Below are positions 10,386 through 16,606 of a stretch of DNA of 28,283 nt, piece after piece. This DNA comes from Fidelibacterota bacterium (GTDB taxonomy: Bacteria > Marinisomatota > Marinisomatia > Marinisomatales > UBA1611). The stretch lies in assembly GCA_002718285.1 (NCBI GenBank), contig PBAR01000024.1, positions 13,087 through 41,369 of the forward strand. Direction: 5' to 3'. Both the position numbers and the translations under genes were made by a program. How positions within the stretch are numbered: the stretch's first letter is position 1; every line of letters begins with the position of its first letter. The notes beneath the pieces are model-generated. The model searched no databases. It worked only from the letters and a program-made list of their open reading frames with translations, and was not told the DNA's origin.

Positions 10386-10853
10386 TTATGATTTAGTTTT
10401 AGGTAGGACTGGAACATTTTGAATTAATTTATATGATGATAAAATGATTTGCGTCTCTGTCCGCGCAACACCGGGCCAACCTTGGATTTCCCGTAATAAT
10501 TCTTCAAGGGTTTGAGAATTACGAGTTACAACAAGTAAACTATGTGATCCTTTACCAGTTGTACTGAAACACTCTACAACTTCTGAGGTTTGCTCGGCTT
10601 TTTCAGTGAAATTTAGGTAATGAAGAGATGATTCAGAAATAACAGTAATTAGTGCCGAAACATCTAAACCCAACTTCTTTGGATCAAGAACAGCATGTAT
10701 CCCTTGGATTATACCTGATTTTTGCAATTTTTTAATTCGATCCGTTATTGTAGGTATAGAAATATTTATTTCATCTGCTATATGGCTAGCTGCAATGCGA
10801 CCATCCTCTTGCAATAATTGTAAAATTTTCCGATCTATATTATCAATTTTCAT
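10386..10853 (-). CDS. Lrp/AsnC-family transcriptional regulator, linked to glnA
   Basis: A 155-residue feast/famine regulator. The N-terminal winged helix-turn-helix (about 1-60) includes IDRKILQLLQEDGR and the recognition helix around PTITDRIKKL. The C-terminal RAM domain (about 65-150) normally binds amino acids and builds octamers. It is cotranscribed with glnA 18 bases downstream, so control of glutamine synthesis is the likely job. It is roughly 55-60% identical by eye to the next regulator at 11064-11519. No clear Shine-Dalgarno precedes the ATG. A TTGA/TCAA palindrome lies just upstream and could be its own operator. Confidence 0.9.
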   Translation of the reverse strand: MKIDNIDRKILQLLQEDGRIAASHIADEINISIPTITDRIKKLQKSGIIQGIHAVLDPKKLGLDVSALITVISESSLHYLNFTEKAEQTSEVVECFSTTGKGSHSLLVVTRNSQTLEELLREIQGWPGVARTETQIILSSYKLIQNVPVLPKTKS

Positions 10854-10863
10854 TTAAACGTCT

Positions 10864-10874
10864 TTGAACATCAA
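10864..10874. promoter_or_regulatory. Candidate Lrp operator, proximal to lrp1
   Basis: TTGA-ACA-TCAA is a perfect inverted repeat 11 to 21 bases upstream of the first Lrp gene's start codon. A similar palindrome occupies the same place before the second Lrp gene. AsnC/Lrp proteins bind short AT-rich palindromes and often regulate themselves. The match may still be chance in such AT-rich DNA. Confidence 0.4.
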
Positions 10875-10958
10875 TTTAAATTATTAATAATATTTAAAAA
10901 TTTTCAATAAAATTTTATGATAAAATGGTAATAATTTAATTATTATTAAAATTAATAT

Positions 10959-10971
10959 TCAATTATATTGA
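10959..10971. promoter_or_regulatory. Candidate Lrp operator, distal to lrp1
   Basis: TCAAT-TAT-ATTGA is a perfect 13-base palindrome, 106 to 118 bases upstream of the lrp1 start. The same TCAAT/ATTGA half sites, in swapped order with the same TAT spacer, occur at 11649-11661 upstream of the second Lrp gene. Confidence 0.35.
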
Positions 10972-11014
10972 TAATATTCAATTTAAGAAAAATGAAAATT
11001 TAGTCTTTTCAATT

Positions 11015-11051
11015 ATAACAAAATGAATACTGAAAAATATTATTTTGTTAT
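11015..11051 (-). terminator. Ten-base-pair hairpin after the second Lrp gene
   Basis: ATAACAAAAT (11015-11024) and ATTTTGTTAT (11042-11051) are exact reverse complements, extendable by two inner pairs. It lies just downstream of the lrp2 stop on the minus strand. No strong T-run follows, so it is a possible terminator or a regulatory palindrome of the lrp1 promoter region. The rest of the 210-base gap is AT-rich with no other clear feature. Confidence 0.4.
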
Positions 11052-11063
11052 TACAATATTAGA

Positions 11064-11519
11064 TTATCTTATAGGTAATTGCTGGACGGTCTTATAGGAA
11101 GATAAAATCACTTGGGTCTCAGTACGTGCCACATTTGGCCAGCGTTGAATATTTCGTAATAATTCTTCCAGTGATTGAGAATTGTGAGTTGCAATCCAAA
11201 GCATAAGTGAACCTACCCCTGTCGTGCTAAAACATTGGATCACCTCAGAAGTCTCTTTCGCTTTTTTAATAAGCTCTTTGTAATTTTCAGAAGATGAGGG
11301 GATCACAGTTATAAATGCTGTTACATCTAGTCCCACTGATCTAGGATCTATTATAGCTTGAAACGCCTTTATAACAAAACCATTCTCGAGCTTCCGTATT
11401 CTCTCTGTAATTGTGGGTACAGTTAAATTTAGTTCATCAGCAATTTGACTAGCTGTTTTCCGACCTTCCCGTTGCAGGGTAATCAGAATCTCTCTATCAA
11501 TATCATCAATAATAGCCAT
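11064..11519 (-). CDS. Lrp/AsnC-family transcriptional regulator (paralogue)
   Basis: A 151-residue regulator with the same architecture as its neighbour: winged helix-turn-helix (IDDIDREILITLQREGR, PTITERIRKL), then a RAM ligand domain ending ARTETQVILSSYKTVQQLPI. The pair most likely arose by tandem duplication. The RAM segments CFSTTGVGSLMLWIATHN and CFSTTGKGSHSLLVVTRN differ at likely ligand positions, so the two may sense different amino acids. No Shine-Dalgarno is visible. TATAAT lies only six bases before the ATG on the minus strand, so the transcript could be nearly leaderless. Its target is unknown; self-control and control of the glnA unit are plausible. Confidence 0.89.
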   Translation of the reverse strand: MAIIDDIDREILITLQREGRKTASQIADELNLTVPTITERIRKLENGFVIKAFQAIIDPRSVGLDVTAFITVIPSSSENYKELIKKAKETSEVIQCFSTTGVGSLMLWIATHNSQSLEELLRNIQRWPNVARTETQVILSSYKTVQQLPIR

Positions 11520-11531
11520 AAAAATTATAAT

Positions 11532-11542
11532 TTGAAGTTCAA
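11532..11542. promoter_or_regulatory. Candidate Lrp operator, proximal to lrp2
   Basis: TTGAA-G-TTCAA is a perfect palindrome 13 to 23 bases upstream of the second Lrp start, overlapping the expected core promoter beside a TATAAT. Its position mirrors the TTGA/TCAA element before lrp1. Confidence 0.4.
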
Positions 11543-11648
11543 TATTAATTTAATCCAAAATGAATTACAGAAAAAACAATGTTTTAAACCACTAAAATCA
11601 ACAAATTAAAAATGAAGATTTTATTCATCATTTAAACTTATACTTATT

Positions 11649-11661
11649 ATTGATATTCAAT
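11649..11661. promoter_or_regulatory. Candidate Lrp operator, distal to lrp2
   Basis: ATTGA-TAT-TCAAT is a perfect 13-base palindrome, 130 to 142 bases upstream of the lrp2 start and just past the end of the small membrane-protein gene. It reuses the half sites of 10959-10971. Confidence 0.33.
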
Positions 11662-11668
11662 TATAAAC

Positions 11669-11902
11669 TCAGGTCTTTTCATCACAATCACTATGAACTT
11701 CTGATTTTAAAGGCTTAAAGTGAATATGTTCATCTGGTATTAAAAAACTTGCCAATATTTCTAAAATAAGAAAAATAAAGGCTATAGCCGCTGTTATGTA
11801 TGCTTCTTCGGTTATTGCTGAAACCACTTCGATGAGATGCCCTGCACCATGAAGCCTTAAAACCCACCGCAGAATATTTAAAAAGTGTTTTTTAATCAAC
11901 AT
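11669..11902 (-). CDS. Small membrane protein of unknown function
   Basis: I do not recognise this 77-residue protein. It has a basic, His-containing N-terminus (LRWVLRLHGAGHLIEVV) and one clear hydrophobic segment at about 35-55 (ITAAIAFIFLILEILASFLI). A polar C-terminal tail has further histidines (DEHIHF) and one cysteine. It lies 47 bases downstream of the DUF3501 gene on the same strand, possibly behind a weak terminator. There is no obvious Shine-Dalgarno. The plausible membrane topology and lack of an overlapping better gene support a real gene, but its function cannot be assigned. Confidence 0.55.
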   Translation of the reverse strand: MLIKKHFLNILRWVLRLHGAGHLIEVVSAITEEAYITAAIAFIFLILEILASFLIPDEHIHFKPLKSEVHSDCDEKT

Positions 11903-11911
11903 TATTAATAA

Positions 11912-11946
11912 TAAAAAATCCGAAAGAGCTAATGCCCTTAAGCTTT
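11912..11946 (-). terminator. Possible weak terminator after the DUF3501 gene
   Basis: On the minus strand a six-pair stem (11925-11930 with 11941-11946, one G-U) with a ten-base loop is followed, after a short gap, by TTTTTT (11912-11917). It sits immediately after the DUF3501 stop. The U-tract is not directly adjacent to the stem, so the call is weak. Confidence 0.33.
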
Positions 11947-11949
11947 AAT

Positions 11950-12537
11950 TTAAATATTAATAAAGTCCTTTGATAGACAATCAATCATTTCCGAACTTAG
12001 AATTACTTTATACTTATATTCATTGTAATCTATAATTAACTCAATTGATTGACTTCTATCTGAAAAAGCAATCTTTTGATTTTCTGTGAAATGAAACTGC
12101 AAATAGTGTACAGAACTAATTTTATCTTTTTCTTCTCTTCCCTGCTCGAATTTTGCATACACACTTTCACCATTAAATTTGAAATACAGCGTTTTTCCTA
12201 TTGTTAAGCCAATAAATCTATTTAATACTGATTTAATCTTTTTTTCATCTGTTATACCGATAAATAGAGTAGCACTCAACCCATTTTCTGGAGGCATAAT
12301 AGTGTTATAAATGTTTACCTCTTCTTCTATCTTTATATCATCTGCAAGTCGCTCAGATCTCATAATTTCTTGAATTTGAAAAGAAAGAGTTTTCTCATTT
12401 TCAAAAGTAATCATCACATTTGGTCCTAATGAAATTCTCCTATTTTTCTTATACTCTATGATTTCTTTACGGTATTCATTTCTTACTTTTTCATATTCAA
12501 TAATATTTAGAAGAGATTCTGATGAAATTTTTCTCAT
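11950..12537 (-). CDS. DUF3501 family protein
   Basis: A 195-residue cytosolic protein I recognise as DUF3501. Features are an N-terminal LLNIIEYEKVRNEYRKEIIEYK, then RRISLGPNVMITFEN, the FQIQEIMRSER segment, EEVNIYNTIMPPENG, and SSVHYLQFHFT. Its biochemical role is unknown. The family is commonly found beside rubrerythrin and a CCG-domain Fe-S oxidoreductase, exactly as here, which points to peroxide or redox stress. It starts 16 bases after the Fe-S gene with AAGGAA as ribosome binding site, so the two are coexpressed. Confidence is good for the family and low for function. Confidence 0.85.
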   Translation of the reverse strand: MRKISSESLLNIIEYEKVRNEYRKEIIEYKKNRRISLGPNVMITFENEKTLSFQIQEIMRSERLADDIKIEEEVNIYNTIMPPENGLSATLFIGITDEKKIKSVLNRFIGLTIGKTLYFKFNGESVYAKFEQGREEKDKISSVHYLQFHFTENQKIAFSDRSQSIELIIDYNEYKYKVILSSEMIDCLSKDFINI

Positions 12538-12553
12538 TATTAATTCCTTGTAA

Positions 12554-13975
12554 CTATTTAAAACCGTAAGCGTTGTAAAGCTTAATGACAGGATGGTCTA
12601 GATTAATATGGCCATCACTAGCTTGAGACAACTGATGACTTGCTAAAGAACAATCGGTACAGATGCTATCATATTCTTTCTGTCCTAGATCATTTACGCA
12701 TCGCTCGCCAACTTTCATTGATTCTTCGAAAAATTCAAATTTCATTCCCCAACCACCATCCATACCGCTGCAACGATTGATAAGATTAATCTTTGTATTT
12801 GGGACAATCCTAAGGAGGTCTCTACCTTTGAAACCCATTTTCTGAGCTTTTAAGTGACAACTAACGTGGTAATTAATTGTTCCTAATGAATTAGTAAAAT
12901 TAGTTTTTAATTTCCCATTTTTATTAAGGTATACTAAATATTCAGATATATCAAAGGTGTTCTTTGATATTTTTTTGATTTTTTCATCATCTTCTAGATA
13001 GTCAGGATATTCTTTTTTCAAAGTTAAGCTACATGTTGGCGGACCAGTGACAACAATTTTATATCCTTTATTAACCCATTCACTTAATTCATCTACATTT
13101 GGTAGTGCCTGATTCTTAAAATTATTAAAATCACCTGGACTTAAATATGGTGCGCCGCAACACTGCTGTTTGGGATAAATACATTCTACTTCATTATGTT
13201 CAAGAACCGCAACAGCAGCCTTACCTAGTTCGATGTCATGAGAATCCGTAAAACAGGTTCCAAATAAAACAACTTTTTCTATAGGATCAGAAACAATGGG
13301 TTTGTTTTTTTGAAACCAGCTTGAAAATTTTTCTTTTTGAAATTTTGGTAAATTTCTATATCTGTGAATTCCAAAAAATTTTTCCATAAACCATCGCACA
13401 ATTGATAGTTCATTAAAATAGTTCAACAATGGGCCTATTATTGAACCAAGTTTTCCTGTGAAATCTGTATTTGATAAGAATTTGTCACTCATTCGAACAC
13501 CTCTGGACCTTGTTCGTATAGCCTGCGATCGAGTCATTAGTTTAGGAAAATCAAGTTGAAATTCATGTTCTTTATCTGGAGTATATGGGCAAATAGGATC
13601 ACAAAGCTTACACTGATAACAAAGATCAACTACTTTCCATCTTTCTAAATCTGTTAGGTCTGACACCTCGCCTCGAAACTCAACTTCAATACTTGCTTCT
13701 GATGCATGTTTCCCTTCTGGAAGGTCTAAATATTCTTTTTTTTCAATCTTCTTTTCTACAATACCCTGGTTTTCAGCAACATCACGTTTTCTCTCCCCTG
13801 CGTTATCTATAGAATTAAACAAAGATGGAAAAGAAGGGCAAAGATTAAAACATAAACGGCATCCTATACAAATGTCATATACTCGATCCATTTCTGAGTA
13901 AAGCGAAGACTTATCCCAGTATAAAGGGTTGGTTATATCATAGACTGTGTTTTCGGTATTTGTGTGGTTAACCAT
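12554..13975 (-). CDS. Fe-S oxidoreductase with two 4Fe-4S clusters and CCG domains (GlpC/HdrD-like)
   Basis: A 473-residue protein related to GlpC, glycolate oxidase iron-sulfur subunit and heterodisulfide reductase. The first cluster motif is C36, C39, C42 and C46 (CIGCRLCFNLCP); the second is C119, C122, C125 and C129 (CYQCKLCDPICP). The C-terminal half carries two cysteine-rich CCG-type domains. The first is intact (CCGAPYLSPGD). In the second (SCHLKAQ, then CSGMDGGWGM) the CCG is replaced by CSG. A single-electron carrier role between a quinone or NAD(P)H-linked donor and rubrerythrin is inferred from the conserved neighbourhood, not shown. It lies downstream of rbr after a strong hairpin and ahead of DUF3501. 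Confidence 0.87.
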   Translation of the reverse strand: MVNHTNTENTVYDITNPLYWDKSSLYSEMDRVYDICIGCRLCFNLCPSFPSLFNSIDNAGERKRDVAENQGIVEKKIEKKEYLDLPEGKHASEASIEVEFRGEVSDLTDLERWKVVDLCYQCKLCDPICPYTPDKEHEFQLDFPKLMTRSQAIRTRSRGVRMSDKFLSNTDFTGKLGSIIGPLLNYFNELSIVRWFMEKFFGIHRYRNLPKFQKEKFSSWFQKNKPIVSDPIEKVVLFGTCFTDSHDIELGKAAVAVLEHNEVECIYPKQQCCGAPYLSPGDFNNFKNQALPNVDELSEWVNKGYKIVVTGPPTCSLTLKKEYPDYLEDDEKIKKISKNTFDISEYLVYLNKNGKLKTNFTNSLGTINYHVSCHLKAQKMGFKGRDLLRIVPNTKINLINRCSGMDGGWGMKFEFFEESMKVGERCVNDLGQKEYDSICTDCSLASHQLSQASDGHINLDHPVIKLYNAYGFK

Positions 13976-14008
13976 TTTTATAAATCAAAAATTTCTATTT
14001 GAAAAAGG

Positions 14009-14038
14009 AAGTCTTGGGCCCAGGTGAGCCCAAGACTT
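14009..14038 (-). terminator. Perfect 11-bp hairpin with T-run between rbr and the Fe-S gene
   Basis: AAGTCTTGGGC (14009-14019) and GCCCAAGACTT (14028-14038) pair exactly around an eight-base loop. On the minus strand it is followed by CCTTTTTC. It sits 11 bases after the rubrerythrin stop, as for a rho-independent terminator. Partial readthrough would make rubrerythrin more abundant than the downstream Fe-S/DUF3501 pair. Confidence 0.72.
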
Positions 14039-14049
14039 AGCCGTTGATT

Positions 14050-14469
14050 TTAAAGGCTATCTAAGGTTTCCTGAAATTTACCAGCATGAGATTTTTCTGC
14101 TCTAGCTAGTGTTTCAAACCACTCTGCAACTTCATCAAAACCCTCTTCTCGAGCTGTAGCAGCGAACCCAGGATACATTTCTGTATATTCATAGGTTTCA
14201 CCAGCAACAGCTGCTTTTAGGTTCTCAGAGGTTTCACCAATAGGTAAGCCTGTTCCAGGATCACCAGCGCCACCTTTTTCCATGAATTCCAAGTGACCAA
14301 AAGCGTGTCCCGTTTCTCCATCAGCAGTATTTTTAAATACTCCTGCTGCTTCGGGATAACCTTCAATATCAGCCTGTCGTGCAAAGTATAAATAACGGCG
14401 ATTTGCCTGCGATTCACCTGCGAAAGCGGCTTTTAGGTTTTCATGTGTTTTACTTCCATCCAAGGACAT
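14050..14469 (-). CDS. rbr: Rubrerythrin, rubredoxin-less form
   Basis: A ferritin-like di-iron peroxidase that reduces hydrogen peroxide to water. Its 139 residues form the four-helix di-iron domain only; classical rubrerythrin has about 190 with a C-terminal rubredoxin. Candidate iron ligands are E19, E52 and H55 (GETGH), E91, and E125 with H128 (AEKSH). Without the rubredoxin domain, electrons must come from another protein, perhaps the downstream Fe-S oxidoreductase. The ATG has AGGAG six to seven bases upstream, lying within the 11-base gap after the PerR-like gene. The gene is visibly less AT-rich than its neighbours, as expected for a highly expressed protein. Confidence 0.92.
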   Translation of the reverse strand: MSLDGSKTHENLKAAFAGESQANRRYLYFARQADIEGYPEAAGVFKNTADGETGHAFGHLEFMEKGGAGDPGTGLPIGETSENLKAAVAGETYEYTEMYPGFAATAREEGFDEVAEWFETLARAEKSHAGKFQETLDSL

Positions 14470-14480
14470 GTTACACTCCT

Positions 14481-14849
14481 TTATTTAGTGTGTTTTTTAC
14501 ATTTACCAATAATAGTCATTTCAACATTATCAGCTTCAAAATCATATTTTTCTTTAACTAATTTTTGGATATCATTATCAAATAGCTGTACATCTATGAG
14601 ATCTCCACATATTTTACATCGTAAATGATCATGCCTCTCTTGATTACAATCATATCTAGCAGTATTTCCATCAAAGATAATCCGTATACTTCCTTCATCT
14701 GAAAGTTGTTTTAGGTTACGATAAACAGTGCCCAAACTTATGTTTGGAATATTTATTTTTGCTTGTTCGTATACCCAGTCAGCAGTGGGATGTATATCTG
14801 TACTTGATAATATTCTACGTATTTCTTCTCTTTGATGACTGTATCTCAT
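14481..14849 (-). CDS. perR: Fur-family regulator, PerR-like peroxide sensor
   Basis: A 122-residue metal-dependent repressor: winged helix N-terminus (HPTADWVYEQ, SLGTVYRNLKQL) and dimerisation domain. Aligned to B. subtilis PerR, the regulatory metal set is all present: H20, D67, H73, H75 and D86 (H37, D85, H91, H93, D104), with the last two spacings identical. Asp at D86, where Fur proteins have Glu, supports peroxide sensing. The structural zinc site has C78 and C81, then C117 but H120 instead of the fourth cysteine. It is the first gene of an operon with rubrerythrin 11 bases downstream, so it most likely represses that peroxidase. No clear Shine-Dalgarno is present. Confidence 0.86.
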   Translation of the reverse strand: MRYSHQREEIRRILSSTDIHPTADWVYEQAKINIPNISLGTVYRNLKQLSDEGSIRIIFDGNTARYDCNQERHDHLRCKICGDLIDVQLFDNDIQKLVKEKYDFEADNVEMTIIGKCKKHTK

Positions 14850-14869
14850 ATTAAATAATAAACATTAAT

Positions 14870-14888
14870 AGTAATAATTCCTATTACT
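14870..14888. promoter_or_regulatory. Candidate Fur/PerR operator
   Basis: AGTAATA-N5-TATTACT is a perfect inverted repeat of 19 bases, the same length as a Fur box and sharing its TAAT/ATTA core. It lies 21 to 39 bases before the PerR-like start. It also lies in the 121-base divergent region upstream of the cysteine-rich gene, so it could control both. The regulator family makes this likely, but binding is inferred. Confidence 0.5.
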
Positions 14889-14970
14889 GATATGTAATTA
14901 TAATAATATATTTTTTATTATCAATGATTGTTAATTTTGATCTGTATTTTAATAAAAAAAAGGAGTGAAA

Positions 14971-15171
14971 ATGGCTAAGTATCAATGCGAACACTGTGGC
15001 ATGGGAGTGAAAGATTTAAAATGTGCTAAATGTAGTCAATCATTGGTTCATGACCATATTACGAAAGAAGATGGTACAACAGTTGCAATTGCCAAATGTC
15101 CTGAAGGTTGTGGAAAAATAAAATCTCCTATGTGTTGCGGTCACGATATGAGTTGTGAAATTTCGTCTTAA
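14971..15171 (+). CDS. Small cysteine-rich, probably metal-binding protein
   Basis: A 66-residue protein with nine cysteines: C6 and C9 (CEHC), C18 and C21 (CAKC), C43 and C47 (CPEGC), C55 and C56, and C62. Histidines H8, H27, H29 and H58 lie among them. The paired Cys-X2-Cys knuckles suggest zinc or another metal, or a redox-active thiol protein. I choose ATG 14971 over an in-frame GTG at 14965 because AGGAG (14961-14965) is then five bases upstream. It is divergent from the perR-rbr operon and shares its upstream region with the candidate PerR box. I recall similar small proteins in marine microbes, but no function is known to me. Confidence 0.75.
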   Translation: MAKYQCEHCGMGVKDLKCAKCSQSLVHDHITKEDGTTVAIAKCPEGCGKIKSPMCCGHDMSCEISS

Positions 15172-15198
15172 AATTATTAATTATTTATAATTATTTAA

Positions 15199-15238
15199 TT
15201 AAAAAGTCTTGAAAATGTCATGGCTTTTTAATTTTTAA
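15199..15238. terminator. Bidirectional terminator between convergent genes
   Basis: TTAAAAAGTC (15199-15208) pairs with GGCTTTTTAA (15222-15231), ten pairs with one G-U, followed by ATTTTTAA. The A-rich left arm supplies a T-run for the minus strand. It ends the cysteine-rich gene on the plus strand and overlaps the stop of the EamA transporter on the minus strand. Confidence 0.68.
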
Positions 15239-16045
15239 TAATCCACGAAAAAGAACTCCTCCAAGAACCAAAAAACCACCCACATATCCAAAAGAACCTA
15301 ATTTTTCCCCAAGAATTAAATAAGCAAAAATTGGGCTGAAAATTGGTTCAATCACTGGATATATTACACCATCGAGAGCAGTCACATGTTTTATAGCGAT
15401 TGTGAATAATATATAAGCAAATCCTAATTGTACGATTCCAAGGTAAATGATCTTAAACCATGCATTAGCTTCAAACGTTATATCTTTAAAAATAAAGGGC
15501 ATACAAACTAAAAATGTAAGAAGATTACCTAATAATATTGTATCAATAGGGCTACCGTGCTTTTGTTTTCGTAAAAATAAAATTAATCCTGCAAAACCAA
15601 AACTAGAAAACATAGCAGCTATATTTCCCTTAACACTATCACCTGTTAAATCATCTAAGAAGAATAGAAAAAGTCCAAAAATTATAATTAATATACTTAA
15701 CCAGTCTATTGAAGTAACTTTCTCACCAAGAAAATAAATACTAAATAGAGCTACATATACAGGCGCACTATATTGGATAAGAATTGCATTTCCTGCAGTT
15801 GTTAACTTATTTGCCAAAACAAAAAATATAACCATTGATAGATAAGCTAATGCACCTCCAATAGTATATTTATTAATAGAAATTTTTTGTGGACGACTAT
15901 AAAAATAAATTATTAATGCAGCAATAGCGCTTCTAATTCCTGCAATGATAAATGGAGACCACGGAATCAATTTTATCATAAACCCACCAGTACTCCAAAT
16001 AATACCAGTAAATAAAAGTAAGCCAACAGCTGTCTTATATCTCAA
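15218..16045 (-). CDS. EamA/DMT-family transporter
   Basis: A 275-residue inner-membrane protein with about ten hydrophobic segments arranged as two EamA repeats. The typical features are WSTGGFMIKLIPWSP at the N-terminus and VIEPIFSPIFAYLILGEKLG near the end of the second repeat. Family members export or import amino acids, nucleosides or other metabolites; the substrate cannot be read from the sequence. The start is TTG at 16045-16043, overlapping the TGA stop of the HPP-family gene as TTGA, which suggests translational coupling with that gene. An earlier start is excluded by the overlap context. Confidence 0.85.
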   Translation of the reverse strand: MRYKTAVGLLLFTGIIWSTGGFMIKLIPWSPFIIAGIRSAIAALIIYFYSRPQKISINKYTIGGALAYLSMVIFFVLANKLTTAGNAILIQYSAPVYVALFSIYFLGEKVTSIDWLSILIIIFGLFLFFLDDLTGDSVKGNIAAMFSSFGFAGLILFLRKQKHGSPIDTILLGNLLTFLVCMPFIFKDITFEANAWFKIIYLGIVQLGFAYILFTIAIKHVTALDGVIYPVIEPIFSPIFAYLILGEKLGSFGYVGGFLVLGGVLFRGLLKIKKP

Positions 16046-16512
16046 ACAAGATCCTTAAGAAAAGGTTTTCCATAATGACTAATCATTGCTAAAAGAAAAA
16101 TACTAATAAAAAATGCGTATACGGATTCACTGTTATATCCAATCATTGTCATTCCAAATGCTGTACCAGCAGCCAGTGGATGTTCTAGGTCAATTATAAC
16201 CATAATGAAAATCGATATTCCTAAAGATAATGAATACCAAATTGCTGAAATAAGAATTATATCCATATATGGAAATATTAAAAAGGATCATCCAGAAAAA
16301 TATCCTACCACATGACCGCCTATAATTCTTTTCGGCTGAGATGAAATAGTATTTGGCATCGCAAAAACAATAAAAGCTGTCGATCCAATACTGGCGATTA
16401 AAACTGGATTATTATTTATAATTATTGTAAGAAAAAAAATAGATATTGCGGCATATATACTCTGGGTCAGATATTTCTTTCTATATTGGAAATATTTTGG
16501 ATCAATTTGCAT
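16042..16512 (-). pseudogene. HPP-family membrane protein interrupted by an in-frame TGA
   Basis: Two adjacent pieces in one reading frame together give a 156-codon HPP-family protein. The N-terminal piece (16512 to 16288) has IASIGSTAFIVFAMPN and QPKRIIGGHVVGY. The C-terminal piece has DLEHPLAAGTAFGM. Both are family hallmarks and in normal order. They are separated only by codon 75, a TGA at 16288-16290, with no frameshift. Four membrane segments are likely. Some HPP proteins are linked to nitrite transport; the role here is unknown. TGA ends other genes in the window, so it is not generally reassigned. Either a recent nonsense mutation or a sequence error is likely. The downstream half could restart at ATG 16266. 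Confidence 0.75.
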
Positions 16513-16550
16513 GGTTTAATAAAATCATGAATACAATCTACTAAATCAAA

Positions 16551-16583
16551 TTAAAAAAGCTCCCAGTGTAGGAGCTTTTTTAA
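16551..16583. terminator. Strong bidirectional terminator
   Basis: TTAAAAAAGCTCC (16551-16563) and GGAGCTTTTTTAA (16571-16583) are perfect reverse complements around a seven-base loop, giving U-tracts in both directions. It lies 23 bases after the stop of the PuuD-like gene on the minus strand and insulates it from the HPP-EamA unit. Confidence 0.87.
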
Positions 16584-16606
16584 TCGATATAATAGTTAAA
16601 TATTTA

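Noticed and set aside
10854..11063. AT-rich stretch as a replication origin
   Set aside because: No DnaA-box cluster or dnaA/dnaN neighbourhood is seen; promoter and operator sequence explains it better.
14217..14628. Extra open frames over rubrerythrin and perR, both strands
   Set aside because: They are frame shadows of two well-recognised genes and show no family similarity.
14965..14970. GTG start two codons upstream for the cysteine-rich protein
   Set aside because: The GTG overlaps the Shine-Dalgarno itself; ATG 14971 has proper spacing.
16288..16290. TGA in the HPP gene as a reassigned codon or selenocysteine
   Set aside because: TGA is the normal stop of other genes in the window (thrA, mobA, EamA transporter, permease). 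HPP proteins are not known selenoproteins, and I recognised no SECIS-like element.
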